Below are positions 1 to 12,544 of a stretch of DNA of 64,000 nt, in pieces. The stretch covers positions 124,001 to 188,000 of the forward strand of contig JAKOGH010001085.1 in assembly GCA_024811115.1 (NCBI GenBank), in the 5' to 3' direction. Each line of letters begins with the position of its first letter. Position 1 is the first letter of the stretch. The notes below the pieces were generated by a model. That model was not told the DNA's origin. It saw only the letters and a list, made by a program, of their open reading frames with translations, and searched no databases. The position numbers and the translations under genes are program-made. The stretch is from Terana coerulea (lineage: Eukaryota > Basidiomycota > Agaricomycetes > Polyporales > Phanerochaetaceae).

Positions 1-1816
1 GGGTGAGGTGGTCTGGAGGTGAGCCGAAACGGTCAAGGTTGCTTGAGAAAGACGACCGACGAGAACGGCGTATCCGCACGCCCTCGTCTTCTGAAGCGGG
101 ATTGGGTGGTGTTGCGATAGATTGGGTCGCATCTGTCGAGAAGGAATTATGTGTGCGAAGGCTAGAGGGGCTGCTGAGACGACGTGACGGCTGCTCTGCT
201 GAAGGCGTTGGGGGTACGCGTGGGGGTGAGGAAGACATAGGATACTCAGAACCTGGACGTCCACGATCGAAAGGGAACCTGTCTTCATCTTCGGGATATG
301 GCATAGGACTGGCGTACATCGGAGTTGCACCTGCAAAGTACGGGTTATAGTGGCCAGCCCAACTATGTGACCTCTCCATCACGGATGCGGAGGATATCGC
401 TCGACTGAGACCCGAGGGACGATTTAAGCCGGCCTGCTGAGATAGAAGGGACCCTAGTCGAGGAGTTCGCGAAGTCATAGGTGAGCCGCTAGAGATAGAC
501 TCCCCAGACGGTGACAGTAGTTGCGAATGGGCGTGGATGACTCTCGGACGAGTGATAGTACCACCTCCGATGGCAGGGACGGACTCATACTCCTCTATTT
601 CACCAGCTTCAGAAGGAGATGCCATGCTGAATGACGAGTCGGGCATCAAGTCCTCCCAGTTCGTGGAGTCAAACGATTCGCCCTCGTCTATCTCGCTTTC
701 TTCTTCCGTAAGCTCTGCCAAGCCCCTGTCCGGCGCGAACAGGTCTCTGAAGGTACTGAATACACTCTTCTGCGGCAGTCCCTCCGGTCGAAGTCCATAG
801 GTTGGATCGAAGTGTTCTCCGTCGCTATGTCCTTCGTGTGTAGAGGGGGTATGCGGAGATCGTGGCGATGCGACCGAGGAAGCTGGTCTTCGAAGACTCG
901 ACATAGACAACAATGAAACAGGACGAGCATGCGACCGAGGGTTTGCTAAGGACGCTGTGCGAGCCATCATCGGCCTAACGCCAACAGCCTGCATGCCTGG
1001 TGCCTGGAGGAAGGGTGGAATACCGACGTCTGACGCAGCCATCGGTCGAGAGCGAACTGAGGGCGTCGGAGGTGGTGGTGGAGGCTGCTTGTTGAGATAC
1101 GGGGCTTCAACCTTGGCCTTCACCCACTGTTGACTCAACCTATGGATTATTCCAGGCAAATCCTCCCGAAACATTTGGCGTAGCTGACCCTCGATCTCCC
1201 GCTGGATAAACTTCTGGATGACAGCGATGGAGTCAAAAGTGCTGTTAATATCGACATTCTGAAGGGGATCTGTCTTGAAGACCAGGGTTATGCCTTTCTG
1301 CCGAGAAACGACCAAGACGACGTAGGAGTCGAGCTTGAAGTGCGACAGGCGCAGTAGCATGGGGACAACTAGCGGATGTTTGGCCGCTAACATGCCTCGA
1401 GAACCGCTTAGCATGTGGATGTCGGGTTGTTTATGGTTGAGCGGGTTGGCCTACGAGTATCAGTCACTCAGGCGCACCGGTACCCCCTAGAACTTGGCAC
1501 ACACCTGCACTTTCGTCCTCAGAACAATATGTGCATCCCCTTCATACGTCAGCCGGAAGATACCGCGAAACTGGTCCATCGTGAGCTCGCCAATGTCTCG
1601 TATCTCCAACTCCGGAGGCTAGTGGAGCTCAGTATACTTCAAAGCGACCTGCGAACTTTTGCAACACACCTGGGTCCCCATCTCCAGCTCGACCACCTCA
1701 ATCCTGTCCGCAATGACAGGAGGTTTGTTGCCTTTGTTGAGGGCTCCATCGAGCATTTGGATCGCATCGGCGTGAAATTGGTCGGAAAAGCGCGGCCATT
1801 TGAATGTGAATGACAT
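1..1816 (-). CDS. MDM34: ERMES complex subunit Mdm34, 3' end outside window
   Basis: Outer-membrane subunit of the ER-mitochondria encounter structure, which tethers the two organelles and moves lipid between them through SMP domains. Exons read 1816-1670, 1618-1505 and 1450 to the window edge, joined in frame by two GT-AG introns of 51 and 54 bases. The N-terminus [15 protein letters not shown], then [19 protein letters not shown] and the following [13 protein letters not shown] stretch match the Mdm34 SMP-domain signature. The domain ends near residue 210 and is followed by a proline- and serine-rich disordered tail that is still open at position 1. The ATG at 1816 fits the family start exactly. 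It faces the F-box gene across a shared upstream region. The family assignment is firm; only the C-terminus is missing. Confidence 0.93.
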
Positions 1817-2489
1817 TTGCTGTTCGAGTTGAGAGGAAAGCCAGCCTCATCCGCAGAGAGTCGCAAAGGTTCGTTCAGACGGAGACTGGCGAGAGCATGG
1901 GTCGTATAAGGCTATTGAGAGACATGGAGCTGGTGGTAGAAATCTAAGGGGCGGGTGCCGGTCTGCCTACGCCACCACGCGGCGAGACCCATACCGATTC
2001 AGGATGCCGACGAGCAAGCCTAACCTCAATATTTTCGCGCTGCCTCTAGAAGATCCTCCGATTCTTGCAAGTGAGTGTATACCGACTGTAGGGAACCACG
2101 ACAAATAATAAGGCTGTAAATGTAGGGGGGCGTAAAGTCCGCCCCCGCGAAAGTCTGGCAAAGCGAAGCTAGGACGGTACGACGAACCGAAAACAGGGTA
2201 AGTACACAACAGGCGATCTATATCACGGCATTCATTTACACTCTGTTCCCTATAGCTGACTTTTGCGAGCCAGTGCTGATCTATCCCGGCGCATGGTTCC
2301 CAGAGCGTCCGAGTCTGCCGAACCAAGCTCATAACGCCGTCTGTTGACCGCCGTTGCAATCTTTGTCGTCACAAACCATCATAACGTCGACCAAGAGAGG
2401 CCATCCGCAAGCAGCGGGATGGGCAAGATTGGGCCACTAGAACCTCCTGAGCGTGAGTTTAGACCACTCATGCCCACCGATCCTGACCG
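1817..2489. other. Divergent intergenic region
   Basis: This 673-base stretch lies between the starts of MDM34 (leftward) and the F-box gene (rightward) and should carry both promoters. I see no convincing coding exon, repeat or RNA gene in it. Confidence 0.5.
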
Positions 2490-3747
2490 ATGAGCGGGAC
2501 TCAGGTCCAAGAACCCATGCATCCCCGATACGAGACAGTGGTCCACGTCTACCGCTTGAGCTCGTCGACCAAATCCTCGAGTTCTCACAGCAGAACCCAG
2601 AGGTGTTGCGTGCATGCTCGGCTGTATGCGCTTCATGGAACTCGCTCGCTCGGGCCTACATCTTTCGCAAGGTCGCGATTCATAACGCGTCCCGTCTCGT
2701 CAATTTCGAAGCGATCTTGCAAGAAAGCGCAGAGATCGGTACTCGCGTCCGAGAGATCACATTTGGGCCATTCAGCGCACACCACTCGTATGGAATCAGC
2801 CAAGCTTGGGTGGCACGCATTCCGAAGGTCCTTTCAAGGAGCTTGACTGGTCTCCGCCTGATCACCTTCGAGCGGCTGCATGATGCAGCAGAGTACTGCG
2901 ACTCGCAGTTCTTCAAGCTCCTCTTTGGGTTCGCGACCGTTACAAAGCTAGTACTAGAGGACTCAGCCCTCAACTTAGCCACCTTATGCGCATTCGCCTG
3001 CTCCCTTCCACGTCTCGAGGAGCTTGTCATCCACGAGATGCTCCCCCCTCATGGTGACGGTTTGGGCAGCCCCGCCGCTTCTTGCTCGTCCAAAATTTAC
3101 ATCCTTAACACTCGACTTCGCTATTCGACCCTCGACCATCACGAAGGAGTTTATTGACTGGTTCCTCAAATCGGACGCGAGGTTCACCCTGCGGTCGCTG
3201 AACCTGGCAATCAAGGTTTTGGATGCGAAGGCCGTTGGCAATTTGATTTCGAGAATAGGGCCGAATCTTGAACATCTCGGCCTGAAGCTCCAGTCTTTAT
3301 TCGTTTCAACTTGGGAACTTGACTGTGAGTACTGTCGTGATTGTGTTATTGACCTACTCGACTGAATACATTGTTGTAGCGATCAAAGGCTTTGTGAGCA
3401 TAGTCTCGTGCCGCAATCTGCGCTCACTATCATTGCACCAGCCCACAACTCCAGCCATGGGAGCCTTTCTTTCCGAGGTTCCCACCACGCAATTACGTAG
3501 TGTGAGGCTTTACATTACACTGCCAAAACTCTTCGATCCCGAGCAGCCGAGCGAATTTGACTACCTCGTGCAGCAGCTGGAAAGCGAAAAGTTCAAGCGG
3601 CTGGAAGCCGTCGACTTCCTCCTCGACCCATCGATGCCCGGTCAGGCACATCTGGAACCCTTTGCGGGACTGTTTGCAGGTCATCTTCCCCACATTACAC
3701 TCTCGTCACATTCTCAACGTCACGTGCGAAGGGCGCTGAAACGCTAG
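2490..3747 (+). CDS. F-box domain protein, reading frame broken twice
   Basis: Likely substrate adaptor of an SCF ubiquitin ligase. The F-box is visible from about 2548: LPLELVDQILEFS, then RACSAVCASWNSLAR, followed by leucine-rich segments (for example FTSLTLDFAIRPSTI and LRSLNLAIKVLDAK), as in the large Agaricomycete F-box families. The only good ATG (2490) is one frame away from the F-box, and the join needs one extra base near the CC at 2543-2544. A second shift falls in the run of six C at 3043-3048. A 55-base intron (3325-3379) connects to the last exon, which ends at 3747. Either there are two consensus errors or this is a recently broken family member. Family assignment is solid, but the N-terminus is uncertain. 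Confidence 0.7.
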
Positions 3748-5091
3748 CTGCAGCATGCATCTGAATCTTGCGTTATTGTACATCACATGTTCAACCATAC
3801 CTTTTCTTACACGCATTTAGGGGCGTCTTCTGCAAGTTTATGCGGCTACTGGCAAGCTACTGGTATATAAGGCTGGTCTACGGCAACTTCAAAATCTTGT
3901 AGACATCATCGGGACAAACTGACAAGTTACCAAAATTATATATTAATTCAAGCACCATTCTTCCGAACACAATGACAGTATACCCATCCCCTGGTAAGAG
4001 AGCGGTGTAAGTTACAGTACGGACGTCGGACGAGACTACAGAGGGCGACCAACCACGAGACCTGCCTAATATAGGCGAATCCCTGGTGAATGTCACGGAG
4101 CACGTGACTACTTAGGGCAGGGCAAGCTCGCCAGTTCAGCGCGCTGATGCGCGTTGACATGTTCTCTCAGACCACCAACCGCCTGCGCGCCCAAGACCAC
4201 CCACCCTACCCTTGCGACATCCTTCTCTGCGGTAGTAAACACCGCCGGGTCCTGTCTAGCGAGGGTGGCTGGGGTACAGAGAGTGCTTTTAAGTGAGTGA
4301 GTACTGAAGTGATCCTCCCACGCGACGCGCCCAGGCTTACTCACTCGTCAAGGTGACAACAGTGAAGTCTGACGCACAGTCGTCATACCATGAACGCGAT
4401 CTGAACCGCACCATTAATTTGGTTGCACGAGACATACGAACCTTGCACACTGCACCATTAATTTGGTTGCATGAGATATATGAACCTCGCACATCGCACT
4501 TGAACCTAAACCTGCACCGCACGCGCGTACTTCGCTGTGTTGAACTCTACCTGCATACACGCGTATCCACGCCGCACCTCCCATAGTGCCCATTTCTGCA
4601 GACACCTCCACATGTCTCGCATTCCGTACTGCCTCCGCGCATTGTCTTCATTGACATAGCGACACCATCGTAGAATTAGCATGTCCTTCACAATACACCG
4701 AGATGTGTGCCATTAAACATGCGCAGGCAGCAAGATTTACAATACAACCAAGAAGACCTGCAAGATAACAAGCATGTGTGCAGATCAAGAGCAACAAGAG
4801 CAGTAACCAAGAAAATTCACGAATCGAATGTGAACCAAGCCGAACCAAGCCAAACAAGACTATACAGCAAAATGTAGTGTGAAACAACGAGACAGCAAGA
4901 GCGACGAACCAAGAAAGCAGTACATGTACAAACCAGTTCGAGAACGCGTGAGTGGGGCGCAACTCATAACGTCCGCAACAAGCCCATCAGCCAGACGGTG
5001 CTGGCCACCATCTCCAGCGAGGCTAAGTTTTCAGTGAGATCACCAAAGTTTGACTGCGTCAAGCACGCGTCGGATTTTCTGCCACAAGGTG
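3748..5091. other. Intergenic, no gene seen
   Basis: No reading frame here resembles a protein family. It contains a two-copy 44-base tandem repeat (4408-4495) and an A-rich stretch with repeated aaccaag words near 4800-4930. Confidence 0.5.
4408..4495. repeat. 44-base tandem repeat, two copies
   Basis: Units at 4408-4451 and 4452-4495 both begin gcaccattaatttggttgca and differ at only a few positions. No function is apparent. Confidence 0.75.
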
Positions 5092-5646
5092 TCAAATTGT
5101 CGAGTGAGCTGGCGCGACTACAGGTCGAAGACGACGAGGCGAATCAGATCGAATGTTCAACGTCGACAGCAACAGCAGTGCGCACCTTTTCCGCCATGAT
5201 CCCTGTTCTGAACACCTTGCTGTAGCCGGCAGCTTCCATCGTGCTTGAAGCCGGAGAATGGTGCTCTTGAAAGAAGTCGGATACGAACGAGAACGTATGA
5301 GAAGACGGCTACGGTGAACGTCAGCGCCAGCCCGCCACCGAGGAGGAATAGGGCGTACGGGAAGAATGGACGGCAAGTCATCGAGCGCGTCGAACGAACT
5401 GTCGTCATCTGCGTCCAAAGACGGCCCGGAATCTCGGCAGTCTCCTGGATGTTGAGGTAGCATCGTATCGGGCTGGCACGACGCCAACACGTCGTGAGGC
5501 GAGGTATAGTCAGGAAGGATCAACTGTGGCGAACATGAGTGCCACAAGAGGTAGACGTCAACGTCGTAGTCGTCATCATCTTCATAAGGTGGCGGCGGAT
5601 CATGCTCAGACAGTTGATCCAGCGAGAAGTCGTCGCAAATAACCAT
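5092..5646 (-). CDS. Hypothetical acidic protein with a transmembrane segment, frames broken
   Basis: I do not recognise this gene. From the ATG at 5646 it begins MVICDDFSLDQLSEHDPPPP followed by YEDDDDYDVDVY, an acidic stretch with a PPPPY motif of the kind bound by WW domains. About 90 codons later a strongly hydrophobic segment (YALFLLGGGLALTFTVAVF) appears one frame over, near 5330-5380, suggesting a membrane anchor. A plausible C-terminal tail ending at 5155 (AEKVRTAVAVDVEHSI) lies in yet another frame. One or two single-base errors or an unrecognised intron would join them. Treat coordinates beyond the first exon as tentative. Confidence 0.35.
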   Translation of the reverse strand: MVICDDFSLDQLSEHDPPPPYEDDDDYDVDVYLLWHSCSPQLILPDYTSPHDVLASCQPDTMLPQHPGDCRDSGPSLDADDDSSFDALDDLPSILPVRPIPPRWRAGADVHRSRLLIRSRSYPTSFKSTILRLQARWKLPATARCSEQGSWRKRCALLLLSTLNIRSDSPRRLRPVVAPAHSTI

Positions 5647-5700
5647 AGTGTAGTGGAGGGTTCGTTTTTGAGCGAGTTGGACTGACACGTCTCGGCGCAA

Positions 5701-8700
5701 ATCGCGTAGTGGAGGTCGCGCGAGCGAACGGGTGGAGGTTGGCGGTAGGAGAGCAGGAGGGTGAGGGCACAGGGCCCAATTTATGAGACATGGCCGGGAA
5801 TTTGCAGCACGGCGGCGACCAAGTTGGGTGGGTCCGCTACGCGACCGAGCGTGATAGGAAAGTCAACGGCGGCGGCAAATTAGGCGAGACAGGCGGGCTG
5901 GGGAGCCAACCGCCAGAGTCGCTGTCGCAATCTCGTACGTCTGGGGGCCAAAAGACCCCGCTCGGCCGACCTCCGCGACACGAGACGAGCTTCGACGGGC
6001 TTCGGTGAGGGTTGTGGCTGGGCGACTAGCCTGAGTAGGGTGCGAAATGGTGATTTGCGGGCCTGGAGATCAAGATGCGCTCCCGTACGTGGGAGCCAGA
6101 GTTTTGGAAGCCTGGACCGTCGACGGCCGCGATGAGGGCCATGTACGCAGGCAACTGACGGTGCGGGGGACGGGACAGGAGGGAGCAAGGACAATACAGT
6201 CCGGTGACCGCTGGTGTGTGCGTTCAGAAAGACTGTTACAAGTCTAGGCGGTATGGAGGACTGAGCGCGGTTCGACTTGGCCTCAACCAGCACCAAGCGG
6301 CGAACTTCGGTCGCATTCAACTGGCATCGACGCGTCAAGCAGCGTAGAGCGACTATCGTATCAGAAGGGATGCCGCATGCGTCCAGCGAGGAGGCAAGCA
6401 GGAAGACAGTCATTCAACCAAGTTCGAAGGTGGACCGCCGATGGAACCAGGGACCACGACACACTGTTACTTGCGGTGCTTCAAGGGGGTTCATTCATGT
6501 TCCACATGCAGAAGCAATGGGCTGATAACGTGCAGATGCTCTTTAGGGAAGGGGCGGGTCCCGTACTGTGCCTCGTCCAAGTTTGCTTCCGTTGCGGAAG
6601 TATATCCCACATGGCGCCGACCCTCACTCGCACTTGGCTTCACAACCCTTTCGCTGCCATCGCCCATACCCCACACTCCTCGCAGAGCGGGAAAGGATAT
6701 CGAAAGACGTACCTCAAGTCGTCTTTCGATTCCTCCGTATCTGCCCTTGTCTGGCCCGTTCTTGTGCACAGTATCACCGTGACCGTGACCGGTTTGGTGA
6801 CATGCTGTGACAGTACGTGACTGTGACAATGGGGGATGTGGAGGAACGAAAAGACGACGTGGGTACAGTCCGACGTGACCCTAGCAGAGGCAGTGAAAAT
6901 ATATGCGATTGGTATACCTAGAGCAGGAGCACAACAGGTCAGCCTCACGCGTGGATGAATTTTTCGGCGACGTACTGGATGCAAACTGGTTGCGGCGGTA
7001 TCAGCCCTCGGACACTGCGAGAACGACCAGAACTATCGACTCGCCGATAGGCATACCGCGAGGATATCGGAAACCGGGGTACATGCAATCCAAGAATGGA
7101 GAAATCCGGGTTTCAGTGGCAATAATTGACATGCCACTGGTTGCGTCCGCGGATGGAGCCGTGATTGAACTTCGCGAAACCAGGGAATAAACTCGCGCTG
7201 TGACGGCTGAAGGAGTCCTCATGGCCATACAAGACTATCACAAACAGCCCGGAAAGTTTCTACCGTTAGATTTTGCGTGACCGAATTTTGTTGCCTCAAA
7301 ACCCCTGTCTTCACCATCCCGGTGGTATTCGCATCGCGCCCAATGGAGAGAAGACCTTGGAGGACAGCCCGCCACGATTATCATTGCGGTGATCTTGACG
7401 TGCTTGAAAATGAGGCCGTCGTCGATATTGTACCATCCTTGTCATCGCTGCACACTGGCATGGACCCGGCTGCCGCCCGACCATTATCTTTCAAGGACGA
7501 CCTGGATAACTCCAAGTTACGGGCGACAAATGTACGGCTGTGAGGAAAACGAGCGGAGACTGTATGGGCGAATATAACGGATTTTTCGCGCAATACGTTC
7601 AGGATGCAAGCCTATACCTGCGTGAAATGCGTGCCGGGCATCAGCCACAGCGGTAAACGGTGGAGAGTACAGTTGAGTCAACGCATGCTGGCGGCAGTCG
7701 TGGTTGGAAGGATGTGGAAGGCGGAACCAACCAAGAGTGGCAGCGACTCCTTGCGATTCCTCCCTCCACGCGCGATCTCGATCAAAAACCGTCTGGATCT
7801 GAACCACCCGGACCCGCTCGTAGTCCCCCAAATCCCTCCCAAATCCCTCCCCCGCCTTGTCGTCTTTCTACCCCTCACCAGCATTCCCAGAATCAAGGCA
7901 TATTTGCCAGCAAAATTTCGGCATGCCTAGACGTTCCTCAACCCTCCCTGCCTCGAAGTCTTTGTGGTGGCCGTTCCGATAACTCCAGCCGCCCAATAAT
8001 CAAGCCCGATATTCCCTGCATACGTGTGACGACCTCTCCTCACTCTATTCTCATACCCGCTGATATCGCTTTTTCGACCTGCTCGCTCGCTGGACCACAA
8101 TCTCACAATCGCGAAATGCTCGTACGGATTCCATCCTCCTACAATCCCTTTCGAACGGCATCCAACCCCGACCTCCTGGATAGCCTTCTCGTTCCCTGAC
8201 AACCTTGTACCCTGTCCCGCCTCCCATCTCTCCAAGATTTGCAGCCTCCCATGCCTGTCAAATACGCCAGACTTCTTCTGCTTCTCTCGCTGCTACCGCC
8301 CTGATCCGCCCCATGACAGTCCTAGGATCTTGGGAAGACCATTTCCACCTACGTCCGCACACAAATTATCCAAGACAGGAGGCTATTGCCGTCTGCACTG
8401 AGGATATGTCCCGAGGACTCTTGTCGCACCACTGCAGCGCCACACGCAGTAACTTCTGACTCTTGCTTATGATCGTTCACCCTCGCCTTCGGCTTTCTTC
8501 AACAGCATAGACATTCCCGTGAATATGTATATTCCAGCTGTAGCAACAAATGCTGGGCGGATGCTCAGAGGTGTACAGGTCAGTATCTTCCAAGAGAGTG
8601 CAGAAATTCGCTAACCATCTCTACGCTACAGACCCTAATTCGTTGTACCTCCTTTATGAAAATGAACTTAAACAACGTTACGAGATGGAAAGTGCATAAT

Positions 8701-8805
8701 ATACTCCATGATATAATGCTATGGTCTGGCGAGACTGCAAGATGTCGACTAAGCATGGATCGCCTCTACTGATAGGTGTTTTCCAACCAGTACGCTTGCC
8801 GCAGG
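5701..8805. other. Long intergenic region, no gene supported
   Basis: About 3.1 kb. Several reading frames of 60-180 codons occur on both strands, but they are compositionally biased (Arg/Pro/Ser-rich), overlap each other and resemble no family. I see no repeats, RNA gene or transposon ends. Confidence 0.4.
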
Positions 8806-10049
8806 TTATGGATCCCCAACAAAGTCACCCTCGTCCTCGTCCCATCCAAGAGTCTCAGGATCGATGCCGAGATGTCTAAGCATCGTACCGAGGGAGTGAT
8901 TCATGGCTACGTCGTCCTTTTCGTGGTCTGCTTCCATAGCTTCGTCAAGCTCACCACGCGCTCCTTCAGAATTCCCTTCCTTCTTATCGTCCCATCCCCA
9001 ACTGCTATTGAAGCCGTCATGTCCGCCACGCCCGGCCTTTCCATCGTTCCAACCCCACCCAGCCTGAAATCCACCGTCAACCACCCCGAACTTCTTGCCT
9101 CTACTCAGTGCCGCATCGTCTTCGTCCCATCCTCCCCTCGTCGCGTTTAGTTTGAGGCTTTCTGGTCCGGGTTCAAGGTCCTTCACCGTATCCCAGACGA
9201 GCCAGGCAATCTCCCTGCCGGCCGATCGCCATTTCGAGACGAGCACTTCGAGTCGCTCCTCCTCGGCGGCGTCGCGCTCGTTCTTGATTTTAATTGCCTG
9301 CTTCAGCTTTTGCACCCTGGCCTGCAGAGCTTGGACCGTCGACGCAGTCTTGACACCTGACACTGCCTTCTGCGAGCTCGAGCCGGTGGACTGCGTCTGC
9401 ATGACGAGTGCCTTGAACGGACGACTGGCCCTCGCAGTACGGTCGCCGTTCGCTTCAGAATCCGCTGGCCTCCAAGGTGCGCTCGAAGTATTCTCGTCAT
9501 CGCCAGCGTCACTCGTGAACGGAGAACCTTCCCTGGGTTCCACTTTGACAAGTGTGCTCGGTGTCAGAGCCCGGCTACTCGCATACACTCCGTCTTTGCC
9601 CGCCAAAATATCCTCGAGCTTGACAATCGGCGAGCGGAACGGTTGGGCAAGCTTCCGGCGCAGCTTCTCTTGGCCGTGTTGCGTCGGCCGTTTCGGATTT
9701 GGTGGCGCAGGCGGTGTGTACCTCTGATCCAGTTTCTGTTTTGTTCACAGTCAACTTTTTGGCACAACACACCAACCATCAGCAGGAGAGGGCGCACCAT
9801 TCGCTTAACGCCTGTATGATCATCTCCCGAACCGTCCTGCAAGGAACGCTTTCCCAAGTTACTTGCTAAGTCGATGTCAGCGACGTCGTCGGCGAGCTTA
9901 GCCTTGTTGTGCTCGAGCCGTACTGTCGCCTCATCCTCTAGTAGTGGCTGAGGAGATGACGGACGCGAACTCAAGTCGTATGGCTGGGAGGACGAGAAGA
10001 TGTAGTCCGGGCTGGAGGAGCGAGGCGGCGACGAAGGAAGGGGTGACAA
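8806..10049 (-). CDS. Sfr1/Mei5-like recombination mediator subunit (5' end unresolved)
   Basis: Sfr1 (Mei5) with Swi5 stimulates Rad51/Dmc1 strand exchange. The clear part has two exons. The upstream one contains DYIFSSSQPYDLSSRPSSPQ and ends in GVKRM at 9798 (or 21 bases later, depending on donor choice). The downstream one starts at 9723 and contains KLRRKLAQPFRSPIVKLEDI, whose PFRSPI motif is typical of the family. It then has a coiled coil (VQALQARVQKLKQAIKIKN), a KWRSAGREIAWLVWD segment and the C-terminal LGTMLRHLGIDPETLGWDED. The stop is at 8806. No ATG exists in frame in the upstream exon, so at least one more 5' exon must exist. It may come from the disordered frame immediately upstream (10050-12006). 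Confidence 0.68.
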
Positions 10050-12006
10050 AGCACGCGGGGCTCTTCCTCTTTCTTACCACTCTGCTCGCTCCCCTCGACA
10101 TCGACGTTTTCCATAGGGTAGTCCTCCTCATCCGCTTGCAGAGACTCATCCGCCACCACTCTCGACACCTTCGAAAGATGGAAGTCCGACACCTGACTGG
10201 AAGGGGGACTGGAGGGCGGCAGACCAGGCGATATTGGGCTTTCGGCTTCCCGTATGTCCTCGTCGTCTTCGCCGCCTTGGTTATGGTCCTCGTTGCCTTC
10301 TCTTGGCACGTCTCGCACATCGCGGTCGCCTGAAGTTGATTCATTGGAGATGGTTACGCTCTGTAGAGCTTCGTCTTCTGCACAATCCTTCTCACATGGG
10401 CGGGGAGGGTGGTTATATACGCCTGCATCGGCACCGTGGCCGGCCTTCGGACTACCAAAGTCAATCAGCTGTGCTTCAGGCAATGCGTTGGCGGCGAAGG
10501 ATGAATTTTCTGTATCAATAGGTGCTGAACGATGTAGAGTCGCCTCATTGCCAGTACGGTTATTCTCACTCGTCTCTTGCAGACCCTCGAGTCCACCAAG
10601 AAGAGAGAGCCAAGGAGCAGCAAGAATAGTATCCGGACGGTTGCTTGCAGAGTCAGTAGCAGATGGAGCCTGAGAGGATCGAAGGGACGGAGCGATATCA
10701 AGTGACGGAGCAAGGTCAGAGGATTCGCCAGCAGATATCGAGTTGGTGGGAACAGTAGCAAGCAAGTTGGCCGAAGGAACAAGCGCAGAAGAGGCCACGG
10801 CCGGGACGACAGAAGAGGCCGCATCCAAAGGTCCACAGGAGTCATAGATACGGACCATCTGTCTATCTTCCTCCTCATGGGAAGCTGTAGCGCCGCGCTG
10901 CGGGGAGGCGGGGCTCGAGATCACAGCATGCCGGCTTTCAGGTGCAAGCAGAATCAAGGTTGGCCCTAGCAAGTCCGAGTTGATGAAAGGAACTAGCGCA
11001 GTCGCTGGGATGCTGGGATTTGGAGCGTTGAGCAGGAGAAGGCCGTCGGTCGCGCGTTCAGTAGGCGGCGGAGCGTCGTCAAGAAGAATTCCGAGGCCAA
11101 CATCCGCAATGCGAGAGACGGAGGCCGCGATGGACAGCTCAATTGGAATCGTCGGCTCGATGGTCTCACGGATGGCGGCTCGAGTAGCGTCGAGTAACAC
11201 TTCATCTTCCGCCTGATTCGACGGTTGTGATGTGAGGCTCGCTGCGTCATTTACGGGCTCCATATATGCGGGCTGTGAAGACTCAGCTGGCTCCATTGGA
11301 CCTTTATTCATGTCCGAGAAAACTTCTTGAAGCATAGAGACTTCCGCTGGAGCTGTGTTCTCCAGCCCCGTGCATGGTCGGATTGGACCGGCTTCCTGTA
11401 CAACGTTCGGAGGCAGCATCACAGCTGGGGGCCTCTCTTCCACGAGTGGTCCCGACGCAGCGAGCAGCACATCTAACGCTATGTTACTGCTTGTTCCGTT
11501 TTCCGCTGCCGAAGGATCTGGCTTTGCTGGAGCTGTGAGAATGGGTAGTAGGTAGTCGTTTATCGTAAGTATTTCATCTCTTCGTTCGACCTCTAACAGC
11601 TTGGATGACCTCTCACCAGATGTACTCCAACCTAGACTTCGCTCGTGCCGGGCTTGCTCATCGCCGTCATTGCCTTTGCCTTTCCCCGGTCCTTCCGCCT
11701 GGATGTATGCGCTGGAAGCGGCATAGAAACTGTCGTCACAAGTCTCTATGTTTGTGGAGGAGGATTTTTGCGCTTCCCCTGGCAGTGTGTGTGACTGGAT
11801 GGGGTTCGCAAGACTGGTAAGCTCTTTGGGTTGGTCGACCTCGGTATATGCGGGTTCTTTGGGATGCTGTGGGTCTGGGTGTTGTCCCCCGTATGTTTAG
11901 GCGACAAGACGGTGGATTGTACGCAAATACTTGAACTTTCTTCAAGCGACAGCGTATGATCTTCGCTTGCTGTGGGTGGGTCATTTGTAGATGCAGTCTG
12001 TACCAT
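10050..12006 (-). CDS. Disordered Ser/Ala/Pro-rich hypothetical protein or N-terminal part of the Sfr1-like gene
   Basis: An ATG at 12006 opens MVQTASTNDPPTASEDHTLS. After probable introns (one consistent with a GTGAGA donor near 11627 and a CTCACAG acceptor near 11540), a reading frame of about 500 codons runs to beyond 10050. It is rich in Ser, Ala, Pro and acidic residues, with SP-rich blocks such as SPISPGLPPSSPPSSQ, and has no recognisable domain. It has codon-like character and no stops, so it is probably real. A strong GTAAGA donor at 10076 with an acceptor CTACTAG near 9937 would splice it in frame into the Sfr1-like exon, making one long gene. A separate gene is the alternative. Confidence 0.5.
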
Positions 12007-12544
12007 GCGTTATGTGAACAAAATGATCATATGTCATTATCTCCCCAGCATACCTGCAGTAGCGTTTGATCTATCTCTGGAACGCTTTTCTGGGCTATTA
12101 AAGGTATTTCTGCAGGAAGGGACATCTTGGCGTGGAAGACGCAGCTGGACGTGTGCGCTTCCGCAGACTGGTATGAGGCGCGCTTTGTTTACGCGTTATT
12201 TGGCTCTTCCACGTGGCCAATAATATACGAGAAAAATCGCGCAAATCCATTTATTTCGCAGCCCCTGAGCCTAGAGCATGAGCAGAAAACTGACAAGAAC
12301 CGTCGACCTCGCCTTCGCCTCAATTAACCTTGTGACTGAGGGGAGGCCGCGGGGCCGGCAGAGTGGCCGAGAGGGATTACCCGCACTAGCCTCTGACGTC
12401 GCGCACGTTCGTCGAGACTTGCCTTATTCGTCTTCACCTCACTTTCTGTATCTTGCCAAACTTCCAGCTCAGAGGCGTATTCCTTCCCAGGTGCCGTACA
12501 AGAGCGGCGGCTCTCACTCCTCACCTGCACACGACCACCACCTC
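12007..12544. other. Divergent promoter region
   Basis: This 538-base stretch lies between the leftward disordered gene and rightward VTC1. No coding exon is seen. It presumably carries both promoters. Confidence 0.45.

Noticed and set aside
3050..3066. A 16-base intron to fix the F-box frame
   Set aside because: Too short to splice; a one-base change in the six-C run restores the frame.
4348..4930. Possible CRISPR-like or satellite array
   Set aside because: Only two 44-base units and loose word repeats; eukaryotic context.
7660..8199. 179-codon plus-strand frame in the 5.7-8.8 kb gap
   Set aside because: Pro/Ser-rich without domain, splice structure or conserved words; not supported as a gene.
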